The notes: a model not told the origin generated them from the sequence alone. A stretch of 41,079 nucleotides of DNA from JBFLVQ01 sp040758525 (GCA_040758525.1 JBFLVQ010000008.1:1-41079), one strand, 5' to 3'; positions 32,534 through 41,072 are shown, numbered from the stretch's first letter. A program made the numbers and translations.

Positions 32534-34141
32534 TTACTGATTATAATTTGGTCCTAGCTTTGCTGCATCACCCTCACATAAGATCCTTACAATCTCATCA
32601 TGGAAGTAGTCAGGCATAGACTCTAAGGCAGCACCCATACGCTCTTTGTAGTGCTTGCGAGATTGCTCGATAGTATCCTTAAGAACATCATAGAGATTAC
32701 CATTCTTACGACCATCAACAATCTTCTTCTCATTATAAAGTTTAATCTCAGAAACAAGTAGCCGTGCGAGTCGCTGTGCGGCTTGATCGTTAGTAGCACC
32801 TGGTGTATATGGCGTATAGTTGGAGGCAGCCGTTCCTGTTGCCGAAGATTTTGCTGTTGGCATCTGCGGCGCTATTGGCTTAGGCGGTTGCGCAGTAGGC
32901 ATTACTGGCGCTGGCTTATTAGCCTGTGGCATTGCTGGTTTAGCAGCTTGAGGTGGTTGCACAGGAGCCTGAGGTGGTTGTGGAGTTACCGCTGGGGGTG
33001 CATTTAATGTTGGTGATGTAGCTTTGGGCAAAGGTGCCGTTTGGGCGGTTGGTTTAGTTAATGGCGCAATAGGTTTAGTTTCTGGCAAACTCTCAGCAGC
33101 CGGTGTAGGAGCAGGCGGTGCTACTGGTGTAGGCACTTTTGGTGGTGCCACAGGTGCTTGTAGTGCTGGTGACTTTATGGGAGGCGATTTTACTGGCGGT
33201 GTCACCGGCATAGACGGTATTGATGGTTCAGCCTTCACCTCTGGTTTCACCTCTGCAACCGGCTCAGGCTGTATCTTCAAAGATGGCGGCATTGGTTGGG
33301 TAACCGGTGGTTTGGGCGGTTGAGTAGGTGGAGGAGGAGTAAAGCCTGGTGGCTTGCTTATTGGCGTTGTCGATTTGGCTATCTCTGCAGGCACTCCTGG
33401 AGATGTTAGTGGATTGGTCAAGGGCGCATCGGCAATACGACTAGTAGGAGGCATATCAGGGATACGGCTGGTAGATCGCACTTCCGCTTTAGGCTCGGAT
33501 AGCGGCGGTCGTGCTGCCTCAACTGGTCTTTCTGGTTTGATCTCCGGCTTAATATCAGGCTTAAGTTCTGGCTTAAAGACTGGTTTTGCCTCCGATTTGG
33601 CCTCTGGTTTGGGTTGCACAGCAACGACTGGCTCGCCTCCCGATTTCAACACCGGTTCAGTTTCACGCTTTGCTTCCGATTTGGCTAGTAGTGGTTCAAG
33701 GGGTCTTACTACTGGCGCTTCAATAGGTTTCTCTTCAACTTTGGTGATTGGTTGAGGAGCTATGGGGGGACTGATCAACGGTGTTGACTCGCGTACAGGT
33801 TCAGGTACAGCCGTTTGCGTTGGAGTAACCGCTGCCGTTGGCTTTGATACTGGCTTAGGTAAGGGCGGTTCAAATCTCGCTGGTGGAGCTTCAAACTTTG
33901 CCGCGGGGGCTTCTAGTTTTGGTTGTGTAGGTTCAATCTTCGGCGCAGGTTGAGGTACAGCCGCCAATTTTACTGGTTCAGGCATAGGTGCTGGCGGCGC
34001 TTTTGCCACCTCACGATTCTGCTCAACCGTATCAAATTCGTCTATTTCAGGTTGAGTTGCCTGATTAAGCTGTAGGGAGGTATGTTTCGCACCAAACAAA
34101 ATGCTGTAAATTCGCTCCCACAGCCTTCTGAAAAATCTCAT
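32534..34141 (-). CDS. Proline-rich linker protein with C-terminal helical domain
   Basis: A 535-residue protein without an assigned family name. Residues 1-17 (MRFFRRLWERIYSILFG) are a basic amphipathic helix suited to membrane contact. About residues 45-430 are an extreme low-complexity region of Pro, Lys, Glu, Ala and Thr, dominated by PKPE, KPEIKPE and PPKP patterns, presumably an extended linker. Residues about 440-535 are ordered: QRLARLLVSEIKLYNEKKI, GRKNGNLYDVLKDTIEQSRK and ALESMPDYFHDEIVRILCEG. I recall domains of this pattern at the C-termini of acidobacterial and deltaproteobacterial linker proteins, but name no function. AAGGAGAAA precedes the ATG. It mirrors the layout of the 493-residue HhH protein in the same locus. 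Confidence 0.72.
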   Translation of the reverse strand: MRFFRRLWERIYSILFGAKHTSLQLNQATQPEIDEFDTVEQNREVAKAPPAPMPEPVKLAAVPQPAPKIEPTQPKLEAPAAKFEAPPARFEPPLPKPVSKPTAAVTPTQTAVPEPVRESTPLISPPIAPQPITKVEEKPIEAPVVRPLEPLLAKSEAKRETEPVLKSGGEPVVAVQPKPEAKSEAKPVFKPELKPDIKPEIKPERPVEAARPPLSEPKAEVRSTSRIPDMPPTSRIADAPLTNPLTSPGVPAEIAKSTTPISKPPGFTPPPPTQPPKPPVTQPMPPSLKIQPEPVAEVKPEVKAEPSIPSMPVTPPVKSPPIKSPALQAPVAPPKVPTPVAPPAPTPAAESLPETKPIAPLTKPTAQTAPLPKATSPTLNAPPAVTPQPPQAPVQPPQAAKPAMPQANKPAPVMPTAQPPKPIAPQMPTAKSSATGTAASNYTPYTPGATNDQAAQRLARLLVSEIKLYNEKKIVDGRKNGNLYDVLKDTIEQSRKHYKERMGAALESMPDYFHDEIVRILCEGDAAKLGPNYNQ

Positions 34142-34617
34142 ATAGATTTCTCCTTAACAGTCGGTTTCTCTTAAAGTCCTGATATGGCGGTACTGAAAAT
34201 ATTACCATACTGTGCCACTTTTGCATTAAGCAAAATACCACCAAAGGCTGACCGCCGTCAGCTAGCGGCTTGCAACCGGTTCACCACAGGTTGTTAGTTA
34301 ATTCCGTAAAAGGCAAGCCTGCCATTGTGTCTCGCGACGCAGCGCGATTGGCAACGCCGTAGTTGTTGGCCGAGCTGCACACGGTTACTGGCATTCTACC
34401 AATATTTGTTAGATATCGGCAACTCAGTTTCTTTGCTAGCAAACGCTATTTTCAAATATCTCCTCACGCTCTTGCTAACAGGATTTTCTCATCATCAATA
34501 ATAGCGCTATCGTCCGTCAAGTTACTTGCCATTTCAGTAAATATTGTTGACACCTGATAATCTATTTTTGATCAATATCTTAGAAATTAAAATAAATTCC
34601 CCTGGATAATCACTACG

Positions 34618-34638
34618 CATGTCAATCAAATTGACATG
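34618..34638. promoter_or_regulatory. Operator-like inverted repeat
   Basis: Nine-base arms CATGTCAAT and ATTGACATG flank a 3-base CAA spacer with no mismatch. The size and symmetry are those of a dimeric helix-turn-helix repressor site. It lies about 330 bases before the next start codon. Confidence 0.45.
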
Positions 34639-34657
34639 GCTGAGATAGTGGCCTGAA

Positions 34658-34667
34658 ATCACGTGAT
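34658..34667. promoter_or_regulatory. Perfect 10-bp palindrome ATCACGTGAT
   Basis: ATCACGTGAT is exactly self-complementary and sits 19 bases after the longer inverted repeat at 34618-34638. The pair may form a composite regulatory site. Confidence 0.3.
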
Positions 34668-34813
34668 AACAAGATTTAGGCGAATATTCCAGTGACACCA
34701 GTTTATCGGCATACCAATTGCTCAGAGGCTATCCTGCTATGACACAGTTAAGAGAGTTTGTTATAGCAATCCACATAAACAAGAAGCCAAATCAGATTAC
34801 AGCAGATTAATGA

Positions 34814-34831
34814 GGCAGTAGACCTACTGCC
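34814..34831. promoter_or_regulatory. Inverted repeat GGCAGTAG / CTACTGCC
   Basis: Eight-base arms with a 2-base AC spacer, no mismatch, 135 bases upstream of the start at 34966. It could be an operator or an RNA hairpin in the leader; there is no T-run. Confidence 0.35.
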
Positions 34832-34965
34832 AAAGTGTTGACGTGCCGGCAAGGCTCCTGGGAGAAACAAGGAATCTGGCCAAATAGGCAACAGCGTCTG
34901 TCAACACGGCTGATGATCATGATCTTGAAGAAATTGGCAATGCTGCTGAAATTTTGGAGGTTAGA

Positions 34966-36147
34966 ATGAAAAAAATTAGCCTGTTGCTCGTACTGGTAAT
35001 TGTCGCTGCCGCCGCTATTGTGTTTACACAACGCGCGGAGAATAACTCTGCTGAGCGTCTAAAGCTACGTGCAATTCCAGAATTGGAAGCCGCTCGGCTT
35101 ACCCGTGAGTCAAACACACGTAGTGATACTGGCCGGCTCACACCAGAAGCGCTTAAGCAAGCACAGGAGATCGTCTCCTCACGTTCTACTTTTTTTGTAA
35201 TGGAGAATGTTAAAGCTAATACTGTGACCCTGCCCATTACCAGTGAACGGGCCAAGATTGCAGTATTCTCTCCTACCGATGGCAGTCTAGATATACAACT
35301 GTCTGACCCTCAGGGCAATGAGTTGCCAGTTGTACCACATAGTCGTAATAGCTCAGTTGAGCAAGATGAAATATCAAAATTGGTACGTGGACGTGGCAAT
35401 CCTGCTGATGGGGTACTATTAATCAGTGATCGTAAACAGACAATCCCTGGCGAATACACCTTAAACGTACGTCAGGCCAGTTCTCCTATTGATATTATTG
35501 TCAATGATGAGGGTGGGTTAGAGTTGAATGTATGGTTCTCAGACAATGGCCTTGATAACAATCAGTCTACTACGCTCAATGCTAAATTGATGGATGGTGA
35601 AGCTATTGTCACAGGCGCGAAAGTCAATGCCAGAGTACGTGGTTTCGATAAGAAATTAGCATTTACCGAGAGCGCTCCTGGCCTCTACTCAGCAACCATT
35701 GACACAACTAAATATGATGGTATGGTCAACTTTATTATCGAAGCGAAAGGAAACCGGGCGAGTGGCTCACGCTTCTTACGCCATGGCAACATTGAACTGA
35801 TTACCGGGCAGTCCCATGCTAAGCTTTTAGGTATTGGTAAAGAACAATTAACAGAAACCGACCTTACTGTTGATGTTCAGATTCAGGTAACGGCAGCAGG
35901 CCGCTACTACCTACGTGGCAACCTACTAAGCAGCACTGACGAGCCGATTGCTTGGGCACAAGATGCTCGTGAATTAACGCCTGGCCGTCATACTCTGACA
36001 CTACACTTTGCTCGCCAGGTAATTGAGCAGTCTGGACAGACCGCAGGCTTTAAAGTCTCTGATATCGAACTGATGAACACAACCGTAGTGCCAGCAATAA
36101 AGGCAACCGGCAAAATCAACGATTTCTTCCTCAAGAGTTCGTTCTAA
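34966..36147 (+). CDS. Secreted/anchored beta-rich protein (choice-of-anchor X-like)
   Basis: A 393-residue protein with an N-terminal hydrophobic signal or anchor (KKISLLLVLVIVAAAAIVF). Residues about 60-165 resemble a pre-peptidase C-terminal-type beta-sandwich (RAKIAVFSPTDGSLDIQLSD, then IPGEYTLNVRQ). Residues about 170-385 resemble the choice-of-anchor X type domain with Ig-like strands (TTLNAKLMDGEAIVTGAKVN, GLYSATIDTTKYDG, YYLRGNLLSS). No catalytic motif is visible. It is probably periplasmic or surface-exposed, possibly adhesive or structural. I start it at the ATG 34966, nine bases after TTGGAGG; the longer TTG reading lies inside that ribosome site. A strong terminator follows at 36169. 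Family assignment is tentative. Confidence 0.7.
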   Translation: MKKISLLLVLVIVAAAAIVFTQRAENNSAERLKLRAIPELEAARLTRESNTRSDTGRLTPEALKQAQEIVSSRSTFFVMENVKANTVTLPITSERAKIAVFSPTDGSLDIQLSDPQGNELPVVPHSRNSSVEQDEISKLVRGRGNPADGVLLISDRKQTIPGEYTLNVRQASSPIDIIVNDEGGLELNVWFSDNGLDNNQSTTLNAKLMDGEAIVTGAKVNARVRGFDKKLAFTESAPGLYSATIDTTKYDGMVNFIIEAKGNRASGSRFLRHGNIELITGQSHAKLLGIGKEQLTETDLTVDVQIQVTAAGRYYLRGNLLSSTDEPIAWAQDARELTPGRHTLTLHFARQVIEQSGQTAGFKVSDIELMNTTVVPAIKATGKINDFFLKSSF

Positions 36148-36168
36148 CCATCCGTACCCTGCAATAAT

Positions 36169-36210
36169 ATGCAATCTATAGCCATAAAGGTTATAGATTG
36201 CATTTTTTTT
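36169..36210 (+). terminator. Intrinsic terminator after the secreted beta-rich protein gene
   Basis: A 15-bp stem, ATGCAATCTATAGCC (36169-36183) with GGTTATAGATTGCAT (36189-36203), containing one G-U pair and a 5-base ATAAA loop, directly followed by eight T (36203-36210). It ends the upstream transcript and makes the CesT-like gene a separate unit. Confidence 0.92.
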
Positions 36211-36245
36211 AGGATTGAAATGCCTCCTTATCGCTCTCATTGTAG

Positions 36246-36251
36246 TATAAT
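36246..36251 (+). promoter_or_regulatory. Possible -10 element of the CesT-like gene
   Basis: A perfect TATAAT lies 91 bases upstream of the start at 36342, after the terminator. No convincing -35 is present, so it may need an activator or be fortuitous. Confidence 0.35.
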
Positions 36252-36341
36252 GAACTATACTGCCGGTCAACTTATATATCAGCTCAGTCGATAAATAAAT
36301 TATAGCCAATTATTAAGAATTAGCTGGATCAGGGAGCTGCG

Positions 36342-37034
36342 ATGGGATTTAGTCGGACATCATTCCTTAATAATCCTGATAATACCGCCAATGCTACCGC
36401 ATTTGCCGGCCTTGGACGGGTTAATGCGCCCGCTGTTAATCAAGCCGTGCAACAACAAGCAAGTGGTCAAGGAGGTGGGCGCGGCGCGCAATCGGCAGTC
36501 AATATACTCAATGACTTACTTCGCAATTTTGGAGATATGATAGGTCTACCAGACCTAGAACTGAATGAACAGAATCGTTCTTCACTACTTCTCGGTGAAG
36601 GTAATAGTGCTGTACAGGTAACGATGGAATTGGCGCCCGACGAGTCGCTCTGTCTCTACACAATTCTAGACAAACAACCTGATGGGGTTATGGATCGAAT
36701 AAAAGAGTTTATTGCCAATCAACCCGCCTCTCAGGATGGTACCTATCTATCACTAAGTGGCTCTGGAACGACCGTCTTCCTGTGTCTGAATACCGACTTA
36801 CGTCTTCTTAATGGACTCGATTTCGAAACCCTGGTGCGCAACTTCTATGCTGCTGCCAATGAATGGCGGCGTAAGTACGAGAAACTGGCGCTGCCGATCC
36901 CTGCTTCTTCTGCTATGCTCTCCCGCCCGGCAGCTCAAGACAGAGACTTCATAATGGAAATCTATATTGATAAGGCTACAGGATTCCTTGCCATTGCATA
37001 TATAATATATCGTATGGGCGGTCTACTCGCCTAA
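36342..37034 (+). CDS. CesT-family (type III secretion chaperone-like) protein
   Basis: A 230-residue protein. Residues about 1-50 are Asn/Ala/Gln-rich and probably disordered. Residues about 52-185 fit the CesT chaperone fold closely: an opening helix (NILNDLLRNFGDMIGLPDLEL), paired strands (VQVTMELAPDESLCLYTIL), a central helix, a strand block (YLSLSGSGTTVFLCLNTDL), and the closing helix (LDFETLVRNFYAAANEWRRK). CesT-class chaperones are small cytoplasmic dimers that keep effectors or translocators competent for type III secretion. This one is longer than usual (normally 120-160), with a C-terminal extension ending in a hydrophobic segment (GFLAIAYIIYRMGGLLA). AGGGAG precedes the ATG. No secretion apparatus gene is in the window, so the assignment is by fold pattern. 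Confidence 0.65.
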   Translation: MGFSRTSFLNNPDNTANATAFAGLGRVNAPAVNQAVQQQASGQGGGRGAQSAVNILNDLLRNFGDMIGLPDLELNEQNRSSLLLGEGNSAVQVTMELAPDESLCLYTILDKQPDGVMDRIKEFIANQPASQDGTYLSLSGSGTTVFLCLNTDLRLLNGLDFETLVRNFYAAANEWRRKYEKLALPIPASSAMLSRPAAQDRDFIMEIYIDKATGFLAIAYIIYRMGGLLA

Positions 37035-37055
37035 GCAGCTAGGACGTTTTTGAAT

Positions 37056-37074
37056 CTGAGGGTAGCACCCTCAG
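37056..37074 (+). ncRNA. Intercistronic RNA hairpin
   Basis: CTGAGGGT (37056-37063) and ACCCTCAG (37067-37074) form a perfect 8-bp stem with a 3-base AGC loop between the CesT-like gene and its partner. There is no T-run. It may protect or process the mRNA to set the chaperone:partner ratio, which is inference. Confidence 0.4.
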
Positions 37075-37125
37075 TAGCAATCTAAATCTCAAAGACTGAG
37101 CAGAGATACTGGGAGGATGCGTAGT

Positions 37126-38457
37126 ATGCCTCTTAACCCGCTACAAGGCGCTTTTATACCTACAGACACAGCGCTTGAGCGCCAGGAATTTCAAGATCAG
37201 GGGATCGCTAAACCTCAGGACAATCTTTATGATGTCCCTGTAAATTCGACTAACTCTATTTTATTACAACAGACTAATGAGTCGCTTCCGACACAAAATA
37301 CTCAACAAACAGGGCTGGCAAACTATACAGATCGAGAGTCACAAGGGGATAACACAGATGAGGAAGAGAATGCTGTAGAAGCAATGGAGGAGAAGACCAA
37401 AAAGAATGTTAAGACATTACAAAAAGGATTAGACCAAATCTTTGGCGGTGTCGAAAATTTGCGTTGGGCTAATCAGACAGATAGTAGTATTGTCGAAGCA
37501 TTAGATGAGAAGAAACAGAATATCTCCAATGTTGCTCAGAAGCTTTTGGCGCAGATCGAGAAGACACTGAAGGAAGCCGTTAGCACTATGTTCAATTCAG
37601 GGCAGAATTTCTTCGATACTGCGGTGACAGAATTGACGGCTCTACGCACCACACTAGACGAGTTTGTCGTCGATATGTCAAAGCGTCAGGGGCGTATTCC
37701 TACTCCAGAGGTACGCGATCATAGCACTCGTGCTAGTGTATTGCGTCAGTATAAACAGGATTTAGGCAATCTCTTGATTGCAATTACCGAAGCAGCAAAC
37801 CAATTGCTTGAGCAGGCTGAGGACGGTTTGCGGCAGTTATTAGCAGGTAATGATCTGATCAGTACTGGTTTTAATGATGTTAGTAGCGGGATTGCCGATG
37901 GCTTTAAGAGTATTGAGACCGGTTTCCGATTAATCCTTGCCAGCGTTGCCACGATCACAGATGCTACCCTGCTATTTCGTGCCCAACTTGGGCCAATCTT
38001 TAAGAAACTTGACCTCTTTCCCACACAACTGCAGACCGATCTAGGTAGTCGTGCTGCGCTCGGTATACCTGAAAGAATAGCGGCGCCGCTATGGCAGAGC
38101 GCAGAGCGTAGCGAGCAATGCTGGCGTACGCTTCAAGGCCATTTGGGGGCATTGAGCGGAGAGATGGGTAAATTTGGTGATACGATCGAAGCTAGCTTTG
38201 AACAGGCTGCACGCACAGTAATGGGAGATGGCAAGCTTACCGTTGAATGTGTAAACTCCGACTTAGGTGATCTTAAAGCTAATGTTGAAGAGTTGCTCTC
38301 TTCTTCGGCAGGAAAAGTAGTTGTTCAAATCTTAGAAGGTGTTGATCAGGTAGAGACAGCTATTGGTGGTCTAGTTGAAACCAGTGAGCAGAAGCATAAT
38401 ACAATTAAGCGCGGTAGTACTGCCAAGCTACCCAGCCATTTCAATGTCCGTTTGTAA
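37126..38457 (+). CDS. Alpha-helical/coiled-coil protein, candidate partner of the CesT-like chaperone
   Basis: A 443-residue protein with no family I recognise. Residues 1 to about 90 are Gln/Asn/Ser/Thr-rich and unstructured, like many type III secretion substrates' N-termini. From about 95 the sequence is nearly all helical with heptad-like spacing (VKTLQKGLDQIFGGVENLRW, DEKKQNISNVAQKLLAQIEK). A mildly hydrophobic segment lies near 270-290 (FRLILASVATITDATLLF). The length, helicity and central hydrophobic stretch recall translocators of the YopB/SseC type, but no motif proves it. I start it at 37126 because GGGAGG lies ten bases before; the ATG at 37117 is too close. It follows the CesT-like gene by 91 bases. 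Alternative: a structural coiled-coil protein. Confidence 0.6.
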   Translation: MPLNPLQGAFIPTDTALERQEFQDQGIAKPQDNLYDVPVNSTNSILLQQTNESLPTQNTQQTGLANYTDRESQGDNTDEEENAVEAMEEKTKKNVKTLQKGLDQIFGGVENLRWANQTDSSIVEALDEKKQNISNVAQKLLAQIEKTLKEAVSTMFNSGQNFFDTAVTELTALRTTLDEFVVDMSKRQGRIPTPEVRDHSTRASVLRQYKQDLGNLLIAITEAANQLLEQAEDGLRQLLAGNDLISTGFNDVSSGIADGFKSIETGFRLILASVATITDATLLFRAQLGPIFKKLDLFPTQLQTDLGSRAALGIPERIAAPLWQSAERSEQCWRTLQGHLGALSGEMGKFGDTIEASFEQAARTVMGDGKLTVECVNSDLGDLKANVEELLSSSAGKVVVQILEGVDQVETAIGGLVETSEQKHNTIKRGSTAKLPSHFNVRL

Positions 38458-38477
38458 CTACCCCGTTAACTGCCTGG

Positions 38478-40334
38478 CTAGTGTTTACCTAGCAATGGCT
38501 GTAAGGCCATACTCAATAGATCAAGTTCAAATGGCTTGGAGATAATTGCATCAACCAAGTGATGTTGTTTCTCCTCGCTATCTGTACCATAACCTGTTAC
38601 CAAGACAATTCTGGTATTAGGCCAGTGCTGGCGTATCATTGTTGCCACTGCCCATCCATCCATATCTGGCATGGCCAGATCTGTAAAAACAATATCGAAC
38701 TGTTCGGTTGCCAGTATTTGCATTGCTGTCTGGGCATTACCACACTGTTTGATCTGGTGTCCAAACAGTTCTAACATATCAGCAAGCACCTCACGCACCG
38801 AATCCTCATCATCAATAATAAGGATACTAGCGGTATTGAAAGGTTCGTTGGCAGTCTCTGAGACGGTCTCTAGTGGCAAATTGGTAGCTGGCGCAAGCGG
38901 TAGACGTACAATGAAACAACTGCCTCGTCCCAATCTGCTCTCTACTTCGATCTCACCCTGGTGATGGGCAATAATATTAACAGAGACAGATAGTCCTAAT
39001 CCGGTACCATCTTTACCTTTAGTAGTAAAGAAGGGTTCAAAGATATATCGTTTGACCTCATCACTCATACCTATACCGCTGTCTCTAAAGCGTAACACTG
39101 CTTGTTCATTATCGCTGGCTGTGCTTATTTGTAAGCAACCACCTTGTGGCATGGCATCAAGCGCATTGAAAATGAGATTGACAAAGACCTCGCGTAATTC
39201 TGAAGCATCACCAGACACAATTAGTGGCTGTGGCGTAAAATCGCTTGTTACCTCGAAATTGAGGCCATGTGCTTGTGCATCTCCTCGCCAACGTGTAGCA
39301 GTAAATTCCAGGCAGTCAGATACCAACTCATTCAGATCAATTGGTGTTAATTCTGTCTCTATATTGCGACGAGTAAAATTCTGTATACGGCGTGCTGTTG
39401 AGGCGCCATCTAACGCAGCGGTTTCTATGATCTCCAGACCACGGCGTAACTGCTCATCTTCAGCCAACCGTTTAAGCAACTGTGCTCTACCTAAAATAGT
39501 TGATAGTACGTTGTTAAAATCATGTGCTACCCCTGAGGCCATCTGGCCTAAGGCGTGCAGTTTATCAGCCTGTACCGCGCTTTCGACTGTAACATGCGCC
39601 TCCGTAATATCACGGGCAATTCCTAATACACCATCGAGTTGGCCTGAAGCGTAGAGGGGAGTGTAGGTGATAAGCAATAAGCGCCATTTGCCATCACGAC
39701 AACGTAAGCGCGCTTCATGAATCTGTGTTTCACCCTGCGCTGCCAATTGGAATTTCTCCCTTGCAGTCTGCTCCTCTTCTTCAGCCAATAGCGTAAATAG
39801 ACTATTACCCAATAGTTCCGTAGGCGCGTAACCAAGCAATGCCTGAACACGTGAGTTGGCCCAGGTAAAATTGCCTTTACTATCTAGTATGTAAATGGCG
39901 TCATAAATATTCTCCAGCAGATTGGCAGAAAATTGTCGCTCCGCCTGTGTTTCGGGCAAGTGTATGGTGGTCCCATTGGTAAGATCTAATAAATAGTAGT
40001 TGATTGTGGTCAAAAGATAGCGATAGTAATGGCGCCATTCTCTAGTTGGTAGCTGCTCAATAAATAGATCAAAAAGTTCTATTGGAAGGCTAGCTAAGAT
40101 ACGCTTTAGCTCAAAGCTAGCATTGCTGCTAGCAACTATCTTGGCTATTCCCTCATTTAACAGATACTCTTTTGCATCAAGAGTATCAGCCTGTTCGATT
40201 AGTAGATTAATGATCTGCTCGATCTCTGCTAACAAATGCGCGTCCGGCTTATTATTGGTCTCATTACCAGATAACAAACGCCTTCGCAGCAATTGCCTAT
40301 GCTCCCGGAGCAGATTGGCAATACGATTGACCAT
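38478..40334 (-). CDS. PAS hybrid sensor histidine kinase with receiver domain
   Basis: A 618-residue cytoplasmic signalling protein. Residues about 1-130 are a helical N-terminal region without recognised family. A PAS domain spans about 134-250 (YDAIYILDSKGNFTWANSRV, GVLGIARDITEA). HisKA follows with the phospho-acceptor His in SGVAHDFNNVLSTILGRAQLL, then HATPase (NALDAMPQGG, FRDSGIGMSDEVKR, GTGLGLSVSVNI). The C-terminal receiver, about 500-618, has SILIIDDEDS, the acceptor Asp in VFTDLAMPDMDGW, and the Lys in IISKPFE. No membrane segment is seen, so it senses an internal signal. No separate response regulator or HPt gene is nearby. It is downstream of, and 33 bases from, the four-cysteine protein gene. 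Confidence 0.93.
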   Translation of the reverse strand: MVNRIANLLREHRQLLRRRLLSGNETNNKPDAHLLAEIEQIINLLIEQADTLDAKEYLLNEGIAKIVASSNASFELKRILASLPIELFDLFIEQLPTREWRHYYRYLLTTINYYLLDLTNGTTIHLPETQAERQFSANLLENIYDAIYILDSKGNFTWANSRVQALLGYAPTELLGNSLFTLLAEEEEQTAREKFQLAAQGETQIHEARLRCRDGKWRLLLITYTPLYASGQLDGVLGIARDITEAHVTVESAVQADKLHALGQMASGVAHDFNNVLSTILGRAQLLKRLAEDEQLRRGLEIIETAALDGASTARRIQNFTRRNIETELTPIDLNELVSDCLEFTATRWRGDAQAHGLNFEVTSDFTPQPLIVSGDASELREVFVNLIFNALDAMPQGGCLQISTASDNEQAVLRFRDSGIGMSDEVKRYIFEPFFTTKGKDGTGLGLSVSVNIIAHHQGEIEVESRLGRGSCFIVRLPLAPATNLPLETVSETANEPFNTASILIIDDEDSVREVLADMLELFGHQIKQCGNAQTAMQILATEQFDIVFTDLAMPDMDGWAVATMIRQHWPNTRIVLVTGYGTDSEEKQHHLVDAIISKPFELDLLSMALQPLLGKH

Positions 40335-40367
40335 TTTTCTTGCAGTCGCTAAAAAATTGCGTACTTG

Positions 40368-41072
40368 CTAAGCATATTGCTGTACGCGTAAAGAATGACA
40401 AACCGAACAATTGCCGGGACGGCCACGCAATGCACTATGGCAATCCAGGCAGTAAGCAAAATTGAGTTGAAAGCGCAGACCTTGATTCAAATTTTCGCTT
40501 AAGGCGGCCTTCAACCATATCTTTACCTCATCAGGGAAGGGTGGCGGAGTAGCAGGCACCCTCCAAGTAGTCACGGCGCGATGCAGGTTATTCTGCAGAA
40601 TCGCTTCCATACGGACGCGTACTAGTGGTGAAAGGGTTGCCAGGGTAGGCAGATTAACGCCCGCCGTATAGCTTAACTCATCGGCCTGGGTAGGTAACTG
40701 TTCAGCGATCTCACGAGCAAAATAGCGTAGATCAAGACGTGCTAGTCGGCGTGCTGTATCTGTGTTGTCAAGATGCGCAAGAAGAAATCGGACCTTATGT
40801 TTACTGCTTAAGCGCGCAGTCTCACTAAGTAGATGCTGACAGATTTGACGGCCAAATTCGAACGACTCATCACTCTCATAGAGATTTTGCCCAGTGATAA
40901 TACGTACCATCTCATTAAGACCAAGCGGGGCGAGCCAGTGCAAGGTACGGTTGAGCTTAAGTAATGCTGAACCTTGACGCCGACGGGCTAACAATGCCAG
41001 TGGACCTTGCTCACCTTGCGCCAGCAACTTCTCTAGGTAGATACGCTTCTCTAAGTGCGCCTGTGCTGCCAT
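40368..41072 (-). CDS. Unrecognised protein with C-terminal four-cysteine motif (possibly partial)
   Basis: At least 234 residues; an ATG is at 41072, but the frame stays open to the window edge, so the true start may lie outside. The body is mostly helical and leucine/arginine-rich (RFLLAHLDNTDTARRLARL, LPTLATLSPLVRVRMEAILQ). The C-terminus has YCLDCHSALRGRPGNCSVC, two CxxC pairs ten residues apart, most simply a zinc ribbon. Both pairs are followed by His (CLDCH, CSVCH), formally haem-c motifs, but no export signal is visible. It is 33 bases upstream of the hybrid kinase gene on the same strand, so it may take part in that signalling unit. Function unknown. Confidence 0.6.
   Translation of the reverse strand: MAAQAHLEKRIYLEKLLAQGEQGPLALLARRRQGSALLKLNRTLHWLAPLGLNEMVRIITGQNLYESDESFEFGRQICQHLLSETARLSSKHKVRFLLAHLDNTDTARRLARLDLRYFAREIAEQLPTQADELSYTAGVNLPTLATLSPLVRVRMEAILQNNLHRAVTTWRVPATPPPFPDEVKIWLKAALSENLNQGLRFQLNFAYCLDCHSALRGRPGNCSVCHSLRVQQYA

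Larger units (their letters stand above)
34142..34965. other. 824-base gene-free region with several palindromes
   Basis: The region separates the divergent Pro-rich and secreted beta-protein genes. I see no convincing coding sequence, tRNA or mobile element; short open frames in it lack ribosome sites and family resemblance. It does hold three exact inverted repeats at 34618-34638, 34658-34667 and 34814-34831, plus a short TCGCG/CGCGA hairpin near 34330. It probably carries promoters and operators for both flanking genes, and could hide a small RNA. Confidence 0.55.

Noticed and set aside
33024..33953. Glycine-rich open frames on the plus strand opposite the Pro-rich protein gene
   Set aside because: They are the complement of a proline-codon-rich gene (CCN on one strand gives GGN on the other), have no ribosome sites, and resemble no family.
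34363..34557. 64-residue open frame in the gene-free region
   Set aside because: No ribosome site, no resemblance and no neighbours; expected by chance in AT-rich DNA.
40380..40451. Two CxxCH motifs read as a dihaem cytochrome
   Set aside because: The pairs are only ten residues apart at the extreme C-terminus of a protein without an export signal, which fits a zinc ribbon better.
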